Below, one piece after another: positions 34,519 to 43,191 of a DNA stretch of 64,000 bases. Every line of letters begins with the position of its first letter. Position 1 is the first letter of the stretch. The DNA is from Prado023 sp963697345. GTDB taxonomy: Bacteria > Actinomycetota > Actinomycetes > S36-B12 > CAIYMF01. The position numbers and the translations under genes are program-made. Location: assembly GCA_963697345.1 (NCBI GenBank), contig CAVONS010000002.1, forward strand, positions 62,001 through 126,000, given 5' to 3'. The notes beneath the pieces were generated by a model. That model was not told the origin of the DNA. It was given only the letters and a program-made list of their open reading frames with translations, and did not search any database.

Positions 34519-34787
34519 CTAGACGCTCACCGAGTCGGGAGTCAGGCCGAGCACGCGTCCGGTGAAGGTCCGGGCGCCGCGGCAGCGTGGCGTGGGCCTC
34601 GACCACGGGCAGTGCGGCACCGGTGGACTGCATGAGGCCGGTGAACGTCAGGCTGTCGTCCTCGAGGTGGACCACGCGCTTGTACAGCGCCATCATCTCG
34701 GCGGCCTCGCCCCGCGGCGATGAGTTCCTTGATGGCCGTGATCCCGGCGGCGCCGGCGCCGAGGACAGCAACGTGGCTGCTCGACGT
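34519..34787 (-). pseudogene. Flavin-containing monooxygenase remnant with a large internal deletion
   Basis: Read on the minus strand, the FAD-binding start VAVLGAGAAGITAIKELIAA is joined directly, after a frame change, to LYKRVVHLEDDSLTFTGLMQ and STGAALPVVEAHATL, which is the C-terminal signature of FMO-type monooxygenases. A further frame change leads to RTFTGRVLGLTPDSVSV and a TAG at 34521-34519. About 300 or more residues normally lying between these blocks are missing. This is a true pseudogene rather than one sequencing error, since it needs both a deletion and more than one frameshift. No start codon is visible before the Rossmann motif. Confidence 0.8.
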
Positions 34788-34951
34788 GGACGGTTCAGCC
34801 CGGGCGGGTCTGCCCCGCGAGGTACGTCGTCGCCCGTGGGGCAGTGCGTCCCGCAGCCCCGGCCGCTTGAGACCCGGTCACCAACCGACCTGACCTCCGC
34901 CGGAACCCCTACGCTGACAGGAACTCAGGAAGGTCGAGGACCGGAGGAGCC

Positions 34952-36052
34952 ATGGTGACCAGGCGAGTGGCAGTGCTCGGCAGCGGCAACGGTGGGCGCA
35001 CGGCGGCCGCAGAGTTCGGGATCGGTGGTCACGACGTGACCTTGTTCGAGGTGCCGGCCTTCGCCGGTGCCCTGACCGCGATCGCGGAGGCGGGCGAGAT
35101 CCGCGCCTCGGGCAGGATTGCGGGGAATGCCCCCGTCCGCGTGGAGTTGGATCTGGCCCGTGCGATCTCGGCGGCCGAGGTGATCGTGGTCGTGGTCCCC
35201 ACGAACTTCCATCGCGCCTACGCCACGATGCTCGGCCCGCTGCTGCGCGATGGGATGAACGTGGTGCTGATGCCGGGTTCGCTCGGGTCCCTGGACTTCG
35301 TGCAGAGCTTGCGCGAGCAGGGCGTCACCGCGAACGTGACCGTCTCGGAGATCGCGGCGCTCCCCTATGCCACGCGGATCACGGGCCCTACTGAGGTCAC
35401 CGTCTACGGCCGTCGGGGCATCGTGAGCGTGGGGGTGTTCCCCTCGGACCGGACCGACGAGGTCGCACCGATCCTCGACGACCTGTACCCGGGCATCGAC
35501 GTCATGCCCAATGTGCTCGCCGCGGGCCTGAGCAACCCGAACCCCACGCTGCACTGCCTGGGTGTGCTGCTCTCCGCGAGTCGAATCGAGTACAGCCATG
35601 GGGAGTTCTACTACTACGAGGAGGGCATGACCCCGCACGTGTGCCAGGCGATCGAGGCCATCGACAATGAGCGGGTCGACATCGGCCGGGCGCTCGGCGT
35701 CGAGTTGCTGAGCCTCAAGGACACCTACCCCGTCATGGGCTACGGGCCGAAGGGTGACACGTTCTGGTCGGTCATCCGTGGGGTCTCGGCGCTCAACGGG
35801 ATCAAGGGTCCGTCGCAGATCGACAGCCGGTACCTGACCGAGGACGTCCCGATCGGGATCACGGCGTATGCGCAGCTCGGGCGCCAGGTGGGAGTCGCCC
35901 CTGTGCTGATGGAGTCAGTGATCCATGTGACCCGAGCGCTGCTCGCGACTGACTTCGGTGATGACCCCCGAACGATGGCCCGTTGCGGGCTGAGCGGCAT
36001 GGACCGTGACGCGATCGTGGACTACGTGGCCACCGGCCGACGCACGGGGTAG
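34952..36052 (+). CDS. Opine/octopine dehydrogenase-family NAD(P)-dependent enzyme
   Basis: 366 residues from ATG 34952 with GGAGGAG upstream. The N-terminal Rossmann fold VAVLGSGNGGRTAAAEF is followed by VVVVPTNFHRAY and LMPGSLGSLDF. The C-terminal Octopine_DH domain includes LSNPNPTLHCLGVLLSASRI with the conserved Asn-Pro and catalytic His, YYYEEGMTP and YGPKGDTFWSV. Family members reductively condense an amino acid with an alpha-keto acid, or in bacteria make opine-type metallophores. No nicotianamine-synthase-like partner is nearby, so a metallophore role is not supported. The gene is monocistronic. Confidence 0.85.
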   Translation: MVTRRVAVLGSGNGGRTAAAEFGIGGHDVTLFEVPAFAGALTAIAEAGEIRASGRIAGNAPVRVELDLARAISAAEVIVVVVPTNFHRAYATMLGPLLRDGMNVVLMPGSLGSLDFVQSLREQGVTANVTVSEIAALPYATRITGPTEVTVYGRRGIVSVGVFPSDRTDEVAPILDDLYPGIDVMPNVLAAGLSNPNPTLHCLGVLLSASRIEYSHGEFYYYEEGMTPHVCQAIEAIDNERVDIGRALGVELLSLKDTYPVMGYGPKGDTFWSVIRGVSALNGIKGPSQIDSRYLTEDVPIGITAYAQLGRQVGVAPVLMESVIHVTRALLATDFGDDPRTMARCGLSGMDRDAIVDYVATGRRTG

Positions 36053-36115
36053 GGGCGCGGGCGGCCCGGGCCGGCCAGAGTCAGCGGCAGGACGCTAGTG
36101 CGGCCCCACATCTGG

Positions 36116-36421
36116 CTAGGACGTGCGTTCGGCGGACTCCTGCACATTCGACTCTTGATCCGCGGGGAGTTCTGCGGCGGACTCCTGGTCGACGGGCTCG
36201 GCGGCGGGCTCCGGTGCGACCGAGTCCTGGGGGGTGGACTCAGACTCCGGTGCGACCGAGTCCTGCTCGGTGTCCAACGGCTTGTCGACTCGCTCATGCA
36301 GCCGCGCACGGACCTCGTCGGGGGTGTATGCCTTGCGTTGCCGCTCGTCGCGCGAGACCTTCACTCCCGTGGCCGCAACTCCAGCGAGACCTGCCAGGCC
36401 GACCACCTTCCACCACTGCAT
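36116..36421 (-). CDS. Small membrane-anchored acidic protein
   Basis: 101 residues. One N-terminal membrane helix (WWKVVGLAGLAGVAATGV), a basic stop (SRDERQRKA), then YTPDEVRARLHERV and an acidic Glu/Ala/Pro/Ser-rich tail with the imperfect repeats TEQDSVAPES, TPQDSVAPEP and PVDQESAAELPADQESNVQE. The N-terminal 50 residues follow a pattern I recall from short actinobacterial hypotheticals. Divergent from the YiiX-like gene with only 19 bases between the start codons. Function unknown. Confidence 0.7.
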   Translation of the reverse strand: MQWWKVVGLAGLAGVAATGVKVSRDERQRKAYTPDEVRARLHERVDKPLDTEQDSVAPESESTPQDSVAPEPAAEPVDQESAAELPADQESNVQESAERTS

Positions 36422-36440
36422 GGCCGTACCCTAACGCCTC

Positions 36441-37406
36441 ATGGATGAGACGACCATCAGTCTGGACGAGGCCCTGGCCCACACGCGGACCGGCGATGTC
36501 TGGCTCTTCCGGGGGCGCAGCGTGGCGGATGCAGCCATCCGGGTGGCCACCAACGCGCCCGTGAACCACGTCGGGATGGCGGTGGTGCTTGAGGATCTGC
36601 CGCCGCTGATGTGGCATGCGGAGCTGGGCCGGTCCCTGGAGGATGTGTGGACCGGTGAGCACCAGCGCGGCGTGCAGCTGCACAGCCTGCACGAGGCTGT
36701 GCGGACATGGCACGACAAGTACAACCAAGTGGCCTGGATGCGTCAGCTGGAGGCGGAGATCACCCCGCAGGTGGAGGACGCGGTGCTGAAGACCATCGCG
36801 CGCCTCGATGGGACGCCCTTCCCCACGACGCCCAAGCTGGCCGGGAGTTGGATCAAGGGACGCACACGAAGCCGTGCCTCTCTCGAGACGATGTTCTGCG
36901 CCCAGGTCGTGGCCACGACGTATGCCGAGATGGGGCTCATCGACACTTCGGAACGTCCGGAGAACTGGTATGACCCGGGGAGCTTCTGGAGCGGTGACGG
37001 CCTCGAACTCAACGGCGGCGCGCAGCTCAATGGCGAGATCAGGGTCAAGATCCCGCCATTGGCTGGCGATGAGGACGCCTCCAGCGAGGAGAGTGCCCGG
37101 CGCCGCAAGGAGGCTGCACGTACTTGGTGGCAGGAGAACTCGAAGCGCGTCAAGGACATCCGTGCGATGGATCGGTTCCAGGCCGCTGCTCAGACCAGTC
37201 GGGCGTCCCTGCTGGCTGCGGCCGAGACGAGCCAGCAGTCCTTGCGGGCTGCCGCTGAGACGAGCCAGCAGTCCCTGAAGGCCGCAGCCGAGGCGAGCCA
37301 ACAGACCCTGCGAGCAGCTGCCGAGGCCAACCGGGACGACAAGCTCCGCGAGCTCGGTGCGCTGGGGCCCGACGCCGGCCTTCTGGTGACCGAACCGGAG
37401 CAGTGA
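36441..37406 (+). CDS. YiiX-like (permuted NlpC/P60) protein with 11-residue C-terminal repeats
   Basis: 321 residues. The N-terminal domain starts SLDEALAHTRTGDVWLFRG and has His43 in NHVGMAVV and Cys153 in ETMFCAQVVATTYAEMGL, the order expected of circularly permuted papain-like YiiX/NlpC folds. The C-terminal third (from about residue 210) is charged and helical and holds tandem TSQQSL-(R/K)-AAAE repeats. A hydrolase on peptides, lipids or acyl-proteins bound to a long amphipathic or coiled helix is suggested. No signal peptide is present. Confidence 0.72.
   Translation: MDETTISLDEALAHTRTGDVWLFRGRSVADAAIRVATNAPVNHVGMAVVLEDLPPLMWHAELGRSLEDVWTGEHQRGVQLHSLHEAVRTWHDKYNQVAWMRQLEAEITPQVEDAVLKTIARLDGTPFPTTPKLAGSWIKGRTRSRASLETMFCAQVVATTYAEMGLIDTSERPENWYDPGSFWSGDGLELNGGAQLNGEIRVKIPPLAGDEDASSEESARRRKEAARTWWQENSKRVKDIRAMDRFQAAAQTSRASLLAAAETSQQSLRAAAETSQQSLKAAAEASQQTLRAAAEANRDDKLRELGALGPDAGLLVTEPEQ
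37192..37329 (+). repeat. 33-base coding repeats (11 residues, about four copies)
   Basis: Inside the YiiX-like gene four successive units read TSRASLLAAAE, TSQQSLRAAAE, TSQQSLKAAAE and ASQQTLRAAAE, followed by a broken fifth (ANRDD). The hendecad spacing predicts a continuous right-handed coiled coil or amphipathic membrane-surface helix. DNA identity between the middle units is high, so copy number could vary between strains. Confidence 0.85.
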
Positions 37407-37426
37407 CCAGGGCGCCGGACCGTCGG

Positions 37427-38410
37427 TCAGGGGACGAGCAGGACCTTGCCGAAGACGGCGCCAGACTCCAGGAGCATGTGGGCCTCTGCGGCCCGGGCCA
37501 GTGGGATGCGGGCGTGGACGACGGGCTGCAGCCGCGTGTCCGCCGGCCCCAGGAGCGGCCACGCGTGGGCGGCGACCTCAGCGACGATCGCGGCCTTCTC
37601 GGCCGGCGGGCGGGAACGCAGCGTGGTGCCGTGGAGGCTGGCCCGCTTGACCAGCAGCTGGCCCAGATCCAGCTCAGCACGTCTGCCCTGCTGGAGCCCG
37701 ATCACGACGAGTCGCCCACCGGTGGCCAGGGCGCGCACGTTGGCTGCGAGGCCCCCGGCCCCGAGGACGTCGAGGATGACGTCAGCGCCCTGACCTGACG
37801 TGGCTTCAGCCATGCGCGCGGCGGTGTCCTCGACGCGGTGGTCGATGCCGATCTGTGCGCCCAGGGCCATGCAGCGCGCGACGCGATCCGGACCGCCGGC
37901 CGTAGCGGCAACACGCGCGCCCAGCGCGGCGGCCAGCTGGATGGCCACCGAGCCCACCCCGCCGCTGCCGCCCTGGATGAGCACGACGTCGCCACGGCTG
38001 AGTTGCCCGACCATGACGAGGTTGGACCACGCGGTACAGACAGCCTCGGGCAGGCCCGCGGCATCAACGAGGTCGACGTGATCGGGTACTGCGAGCACCT
38101 GGGCCGCGGGGGCGATGGCGAGGTCGGCGTACCCTCCGCCGTCGATCAGGGCAGCAACGCGGTCGCCCAACTGCCATCCGTTGACGCCGCGTCCCAAGCC
38201 GGCGATCACCCCGGAGCACTCCAGGCCGGGGATGTCTGAGGCGCCGGGTGGAGGTGGGTAGTGCCCCTGGCGCTGAAGGAGGTCGGCGCGGTTCACCCCC
38301 GAGGCAGCGACATGGATGAGGACCTCACCCGGGCCAGGGACAGGATCTGGTCGGGTCGCCTCGGCGAGGACCTCTGGTCCACCGGGTTGGGTGATCTCGA
38401 TGGCACGCAT
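37427..38410 (-). CDS. NADPH:quinone oxidoreductase-like zinc-free MDR protein
   Basis: 327 residues from ATG 38410. Begins MRAIEITQPGGPEVL, with VAASGVNRADLLQRQGHYPP, a cofactor motif LIQGGSGGVGSVAIQLAAALGA, and VILDVLGAGGLAANVRALA, all typical of the PIG3/QorA group of medium-chain reductases. The structural-zinc cysteines are absent, as usual for quinone reductases. It should use NADPH to reduce quinones or enones in the cytoplasm. The gene is convergent with the YiiX-like gene (20-base gap) and starts 32 bases after the DUF222/HNH gene ends on the same strand. Confidence 0.9.
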   Translation of the reverse strand: MRAIEITQPGGPEVLAEATRPDPVPGPGEVLIHVAASGVNRADLLQRQGHYPPPPGASDIPGLECSGVIAGLGRGVNGWQLGDRVAALIDGGGYADLAIAPAAQVLAVPDHVDLVDAAGLPEAVCTAWSNLVMVGQLSRGDVVLIQGGSGGVGSVAIQLAAALGARVAATAGGPDRVARCMALGAQIGIDHRVEDTAARMAEATSGQGADVILDVLGAGGLAANVRALATGGRLVVIGLQQGRRAELDLGQLLVKRASLHGTTLRSRPPAEKAAIVAEVAAHAWPLLGPADTRLQPVVHARIPLARAAEAHMLLESGAVFGKVLLVP

Positions 38411-38441
38411 GCGCTTGAGGGTAGGCGTCGGCGGGCCGGCG

Positions 38442-40121
38442 CTACTGCAGCGGGTTGGACGGATGATCCGGAACGGTGAAGCCGGCCGGTGTTCGCCATC
38501 GCCATGCTGGCGCCGCCGGTGAGGTGCTGGCTTGGGCATCAGGGTGTGGCACCGGCTGCAAGTCCCACCCTGTGTGCGTCTTGAGGACGTGGTGCCGTCT
38601 GCATAGCGGCCCCAAGTTCGCTGTTCTGGTTGCTCCGGCGGGGTAGGGGACCGTGTGGTCGAGGTCGCAGCGCTGCGACGGTTGACGGCAGCCGGGCATG
38701 CGGCAGTGCGGTTCACGCGCGCGCACAGCGCGGGCCACGGCATCGCTGGGTACGTAGCGCCGCGAACCGGTCGCGGTGACTGCGCCCGTGGCGTCGCTGA
38801 CCCACGCCCGCCAGTGCCCGTCGGCCGCGAGCAGTCGTGCCGTCTCAGCCGGGACGGGGCCCAGGCCCGGCACCTCAGCAGGATCGTTGGTCATGCCCAG
38901 GAGTGTCTCGAGGGACACGATGACCTGGATATCCGCGCGGCTCGAAGACCCACCGCCGCCGTCCGCGGTCGCGCTGGGGACCTCCCGCGGGGTCTCCGGT
39001 GATTCCCCCGACCCGGTTGCGAAGCCGGGGTCGGCGTCGCCGGAGTCAGCCCGCACGACCGCCCCACCCGAGCGCACCGGGCCCACGCTGGGCAGGGAGT
39101 GTGACCCCCCGAGCAGGAGATCGACGAGGACGTCGGCTCGGACCTGGTCACAGGTGCGTGGGTCTTCGCCCTGCATCACTCCACGAGCCACGGCTGACAG
39201 CCGCCGATGGATGCGGTGCGCGTCTGTCTCGTCGAGATCGGCGACCAGGACCGCCATGCCGTTCTTGTCCGGGAACACCTGAACCCGTCGGCGGGAGAAT
39301 GCACGCTCCCGTGCCGACCGATCGGAATCCGGGCAGAGCCGTCTGCGCGCCAGCCGAGCCGCCCTGCCCACCTCGGCAGAGGTCCAAGCCCGGCGGCCCG
39401 ATGCCAGCCGTTCCGTGACCCGCATGCACACGTGATCCACGACGTGGCTGGCCTGCTCGGTCGTGAGGTCGGTCAGTTCCAGGACTACCAGCCGGGCAGC
39501 CCAGGCCGAGATCGCGGCTGACTCCACGAGGGCCACCAGGCGTGGGTGGCTCACGAGATCCCGGGCGGCGCTGATCCGGTTGCCCATGGAGTTCGGCGAT
39601 GACCGGAGGGCCAGGGCCAGCTCCTCGCGGGCGGGATCAGTGACCTGCTGTCCTGACGCCCCGATGTCGAGCACGACAAGTGACGGGCCTGCGGCTTGGA
39701 CCAGGGCGACTGCTGATCGGGCGGCTGCCCAAGCGGCGCACGCCTCCCACGCCGCGGTCAGGACCACCATGCAGGCGCAGGGCCAGCCGGGGGCGTGTCC
39801 GGGTGCCGGGAGGCCGGGGAGGTTCTCCCCATCGTGTGGGTTGGGGCACCGCGTCGGGCTCTCGATGGAGCTGAGCGCGGTGGCCAGTGCCGGGCCGGCG
39901 GGAAGCCAGAGCAGGACACGGACCTCCTCGCGCACTGGTGTGTCCCACCAGCCGTACTCGGTCCACGCCGGGCGCTCATCGAGCCACCAGGCCCGTAGGA
40001 GGCGATCGAGCCGCGAGTCGTGTGCCCCGTCCCGGGCGTCCCCTTCGTTCGCGACGTGTCTGTGGCCGGCGCCAACCGACTGCTGTGCGATCTGCCCTGT
40101 AGGTTCGAGTTTCGTGCTCAA
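38442..40121 (-). CDS. DUF222/13E12-repeat-family protein with HNH nuclease domain
   Basis: 559 residues from TTG 40121, with AGGGGGAT upstream. The long N-terminal DUF222 region runs to about residue 400, and the C-terminal HNH domain has CRMPGC, CDLDHTVPYPAGATRTANLG and PLCRRHHVLKTHTGW (Asp-His, Asn, His-His). This is the 13E12 repeat family, multi-copy in many actinomycetes. A LexA-like box (40137-40152) sits 16 bases upstream of the start, so the gene is probably damage-induced. Biochemical role is unproved; a mobile or selfish origin is often suspected. Confidence 0.88.
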   Translation of the reverse strand: MSTKLEPTGQIAQQSVGAGHRHVANEGDARDGAHDSRLDRLLRAWWLDERPAWTEYGWWDTPVREEVRVLLWLPAGPALATALSSIESPTRCPNPHDGENLPGLPAPGHAPGWPCACMVVLTAAWEACAAWAAARSAVALVQAAGPSLVVLDIGASGQQVTDPAREELALALRSSPNSMGNRISAARDLVSHPRLVALVESAAISAWAARLVVLELTDLTTEQASHVVDHVCMRVTERLASGRRAWTSAEVGRAARLARRRLCPDSDRSARERAFSRRRVQVFPDKNGMAVLVADLDETDAHRIHRRLSAVARGVMQGEDPRTCDQVRADVLVDLLLGGSHSLPSVGPVRSGGAVVRADSGDADPGFATGSGESPETPREVPSATADGGGGSSSRADIQVIVSLETLLGMTNDPAEVPGLGPVPAETARLLAADGHWRAWVSDATGAVTATGSRRYVPSDAVARAVRAREPHCRMPGCRQPSQRCDLDHTVPYPAGATRTANLGPLCRRHHVLKTHTGWDLQPVPHPDAQASTSPAAPAWRWRTPAGFTVPDHPSNPLQ

Positions 40122-40136
40122 TCCATCCCCCTTGAA

Positions 40137-40152
40137 TCGAACGTATGTACGA
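40137..40152 (-). promoter_or_regulatory. LexA-like SOS box TCGAACGTATGTACGA
   Basis: It matches the actinobacterial/Gram-positive LexA palindrome TCGAAC-N4-GTTCGA at all but one specified position (GTACGA for GTTCGA). It lies 16 bases before the TTG start of the DUF222/HNH gene, where repressor would block transcription. Confidence 0.65.
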
Positions 40153-40212
40153 ATACTAGCACCCGGGCAAGCATCAGCGCGTCGACTCCCGGGATCTGTG
40201 GATGCAGGTTTC

Positions 40213-40230
40213 CTGGGGGTCGTCCCCCAG
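40213..40230. terminator. GC hairpin between the HhH-GPD and DUF222 genes
   Basis: CTGGGGG (40213-40219) pairs with CCCCCAG (40224-40230) around a TCGT loop. It begins 14 bases beyond the HhH-GPD stop on the minus strand and could end that transcript, though no U-run follows. Confidence 0.5.
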
Positions 40231-40244
40231 CCGAGGGCCGTCGG

Positions 40245-40818
40245 TCAGCCGGCCGTCGCGGCCTTTGCCGCTGCCTTCTTCTGCTGCTTGAACTCGCGGA
40301 CCTTCAGCAACGACTCAGCGTCGATGACGTCGGCCACGGAGCGGTAGCCGTCCAGCGCGTAGTCGCCCGCGGCTGCTCTCCCAGCCCGGGGGCCGGACGT
40401 CGAGCTGCTTGGCGAGCAGGGCCACGAAGATCTGGGCCTTCTGCTTGCCGAAGCCCGGCAGATCCTGGATCCGCCTCAGGAGTTCCTTGCCGGTGGTCGC
40501 CTCGCTCCACAACCGTGCAGCGTCACCGTCGTACTCGGACTGGACGAGGGCGGCGAGCTCCTGCAGTCGGGCCGCCATCGACTTCGGGTACCGGTGGATC
40601 GCTGGAGGTTGGCTGCAGAGGAGGGCGAACGCCTCGGGTTCTGCGGCTGCGATCGCCGCTGGGTCCAGCGTTCCGAACCGGTCGAGAACCTTCCATCCGC
40701 CCCGGAAGGCATGCTCCATCCCGTACTGCTGATCGAGCATCATGCCCATGAGCACCGCGAACGGGTACTCGTCGAGGACCTCGTCGGCTGCGGGCTCGCC
40801 GGCAATCTGGAAACCCAT
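40245..40818 (-). pseudogene. HhH-GPD family DNA-repair-like protein, one-base frameshift near the C-terminus
   Basis: From ATG 40818 the frame encodes an actinobacterial HhH-GPD protein: PFAVLMGMMLDQQYGMEHAF, then the helix-hairpin-helix LLRRIQDLPGFGKQKAQIFV. After RPPGWE (around 40374-40382) the frame is lost. The other frame continues with AAAGDYALDGYRSVADVIDA and ends in a basic QQKKAAAKAATAG tail at TGA 40247-40245. Removing one base restores about 190 residues. It is related to endonuclease III-type base-excision enzymes, but the usual catalytic Lys/Asp pair is not evident. Sequencing error is likely. Confidence 0.75.
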
Positions 40819-41043
40819 CCACGGATGCTCTCATGGGCTCCCCCCGGGGAGTGCCTCCAGTGGCGCGCAGGAAGGCCCCGGCCACGGGGCGACGGCGCGT
40901 GTGACTCGTACGCGGAACCGTTGCGGGCTGTGGCGGACCCGCCGAGTGGCGCTTGCACGTCGGGGCGCCGATCGGGATTCCGCGCCTGCGCGAGCTGGGT
41001 GAGATCATGTGCACCGGCCACTTCCTCGATCTCAAGGGTATGC

Positions 41044-41616
41044 ATGACGAACGGTGATCCCCGGCCCCACTCCTCGGCCGCCGGCCCCGGCCCCGCCCCG
41101 AGCCCCGACCCCGGCCCTGGCGAGTCCGACCGCTTGGCCCACGCGCTGAGCCTCCGGTTCGAGCCGCACCTCCAGGCGGCAGCTGCTGCGGTCCGGGCGG
41201 CCGAGGCGGAGCTGGCGGATGCCAGCGAGCAGCTCGAGCGGGCGCGACAGGAGGCCGCCGACGCCAGGTACCGGTCGGACCCCCTGGTGTTCATGCGTGC
41301 GTCGGTCGAGGACGAGGTGGAGGCGCTGGGGCGCAAGACGACCGAGAAGAAGGCCCGGGCCGCCTACAGGTACCTCGTGGACCGTGCGGTCGAGCTCGCT
41401 GAGGGCGAGGTGCGGGGATACGCGTCAGACCAGGCTGGGGCGCAACGAGAGCGCCACGAGGGCGTCGAGGCGCGCCAGCAGGCTGAGCGTGACGCGCGCA
41501 CCAAGCTGGAGGCGGCCGTGCAGATGCAGGGCCGGGTCCGCGACGCGCAGCGGTGGGCCAACGAGGGGCTGACGCTGATGGCGCAGAAGCTCGCAGGCGG
41601 CACAGACTCGGAGTAG
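41044..41616 (+). CDS. Coiled-coil protein of unknown function
   Basis: 190 residues from ATG 41044, AAGGG upstream. A Pro/Ser/Gly-rich N-terminus (residues 1-30) precedes an almost continuous charged helix: LQAAAAAVRAAEAELADASE with QLERARQEAADARYR, later VEARQQAERDARTKLEAAVQ. No membrane segment or catalytic motif. The heptad-like Ala/Leu spacing predicts a coiled coil. The 225 bases before it, back to the HhH-GPD start, hold nothing I recognise. Function unknown. Confidence 0.62.
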   Translation: MTNGDPRPHSSAAGPGPAPSPDPGPGESDRLAHALSLRFEPHLQAAAAAVRAAEAELADASEQLERARQEAADARYRSDPLVFMRASVEDEVEALGRKTTEKKARAAYRYLVDRAVELAEGEVRGYASDQAGAQRERHEGVEARQQAERDARTKLEAAVQMQGRVRDAQRWANEGLTLMAQKLAGGTDSE

Positions 41617-41652
41617 GCGAGAGCCCCGAGGGACCGCCCGCGGCGTCCGCGG

Positions 41653-41859
41653 CTACTCCGCGGACCTGAATCCCACGAACCTGAGGCAGCGGATCCCGTG
41701 GCCCGTCGAATCCGCGAAGTCCGGGTCCGGCGACGCGCGATACACCGCGATCCTCCCATCGGGCAGCCGCAGTTCGGTCTGCTCGTCCACGGCGAGTGCG
41801 AGCTCGTAGACGTCGCCCTCCAGGGGGCCGTCCTTGACGGTCAGAGGCTTCCTGTCCAT
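41653..41859 (-). CDS. Small conserved-looking beta protein of unknown function
   Basis: 68 residues from ATG 41859. The sequence KPLTVKDGPLEGDVYELAL, then ELRLPDGRIAVYRA and GIRCLRFVGF, alternates in a beta-strand pattern around Gly/Pro/Asp turns, resembling small SH3-like or ubiquitin-size folds. There is no signal peptide. Coding potential is supported by composition and by the fit between its neighbours, not by a known family. Confidence 0.5.
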   Translation of the reverse strand: MDRKPLTVKDGPLEGDVYELALAVDEQTELRLPDGRIAVYRASPDPDFADSTGHGIRCLRFVGFRSAE

Positions 41860-41947
41860 GTCATCGAAGTTACTCCGGCAGGGGCACCCCACTCGCGCCG
41901 AGGCGTCGCAGCCCCGCGGCGATCCCTGTCCGTGGTCGGCGCCCTGC

Positions 41948-43121
41948 CTACGGGGTGAGACCTCGCTGCCAGGCAACGATGCGGTCGACCGCCTCGCGGA
42001 CGTCGTCCACCGGGGAGGCGAAGGACAGCCGCACGTAGTCGCGTCCCTCGACCGGGTCGAAGTCCGTGCCCGGGGTCAGCGCCACGCCCGCCTCATCGAG
42101 CAGCCGCGCGCACCACGTGGGCGAGTCCAGGCCGAGGGCCGAGATGTCGGCGTACAGGTAGAAGGCGCCGTCGGCGGGGGCGACCCGGCCCCAGCCGAGC
42201 TCGGGGAGCCGTTCGAGCAGGTGGGCCCGAGCCTGCGCGTAGTGCGCGACATTCTCCCGTGCCGCGGCCATCCCCTCAGCGCCGAGCGCGGCGACCGCGG
42301 CGTGCTGGGCAAGGGCCGGCGGGCAGAGGGCGAGGTTGCCGGCCAGGGCCTCGACGGGGGCGACGAGGTCGTCGGGCAGGACCATCCAGCCCAGGCGCCA
42401 GCCGGTCATCGCCCAGTACTTGGAGAAGGAGTTGACGACCAGTCGCCCCCGAGTCGAGGAATCGCGCGGCGGTGGCGACCCGCGCCTCGGTGTAGGTGAT
42501 CCCGTGGTAGATCTCGTCGCTGATCAGCCGCACATCGTGCCTGGCACACCAGTCTGCGATCGCGAAGAGCTCCGCGGTATCGATCATGGTGCCCGTGGGG
42601 TTCGCCGGCGAGGCGACGACCACCCCGTCGAGCGGTTGCTCCGCGTGGGCGGCTGCGAGCATCTCCACGGTCGGCTGGTACCGGGTCCGCGGACCGCAGG
42701 CCAGCGTGACCACCTCGCAGCCCAGCGCGGACAGGATGTTCCGGTAGGCCGGATAGCCGGGGCGGGCCAGCGCGACGCGGTCGCCGGCGTCGAAGGCAGC
42801 CAGGAACGCGAGGACGAAGCCCCCCGACGAGCCCGTCGTCACCGCGACGTTGCGTGGATCGACCGCCGTGTCGTACCAGTCCGCGTAATGGGCGGCGATC
42901 ACTGCGCGCAGGGCGGGCGTGCCGCTGGCCTCGGTGTAGCCCAGACCGTCGGCGTGCAGGAGGTCGATGGCTCGTTGGCGCACGACCTGGCTGGCGCCGG
43001 CGGCCGGCTCGCCCGCAGCGAGGTTGAGCACGTCGTGACCGAGAGTCCGGCGCGCGTTGGCGGCGGCGATGATCTCCATGACGGCGAACGGCGGCACCTG
43101 GGCACGAGCGGCGACCTTCAC
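41948..43121 (-). pseudogene. Class I/II PLP aminotransferase, one-base frameshift in a C-run
   Basis: From GTG 43121 the frame runs through HDVLNLAAGEPAAGAS, LGYTEASGTPALRAVIAAHY, SGGFVLAFLAAFDAGDRV, SPANPTGTMID and LISDEIYHGITY. At the run of five C (42446-42450) it breaks; with one base fewer it reads on as RLVVNSFSKYWAMTGWRLGW, which holds the PLP-binding Lys (SFSK), to the stop at 41948. The restored protein is about 390 residues, normal for AspB/MalY-like enzymes. It transfers amino groups between an amino acid and 2-oxoglutarate or a relative. The break is best explained as a homopolymer indel. Confidence 0.85.
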
Positions 43122-43191
43122 ACGCCCATCCTGCCTCTGGGCTGGCGCGAACGAGGCGGCGACGGGTCGGTACGGGGGGTCCTTCGGTGGA

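Noticed and set aside
34952..36052. Opine metallophore (staphylopine-like) biosynthesis
   Set aside because: Only the dehydrogenase-like gene is present; no nicotianamine-synthase-like gene, transporter or metal box is adjacent.
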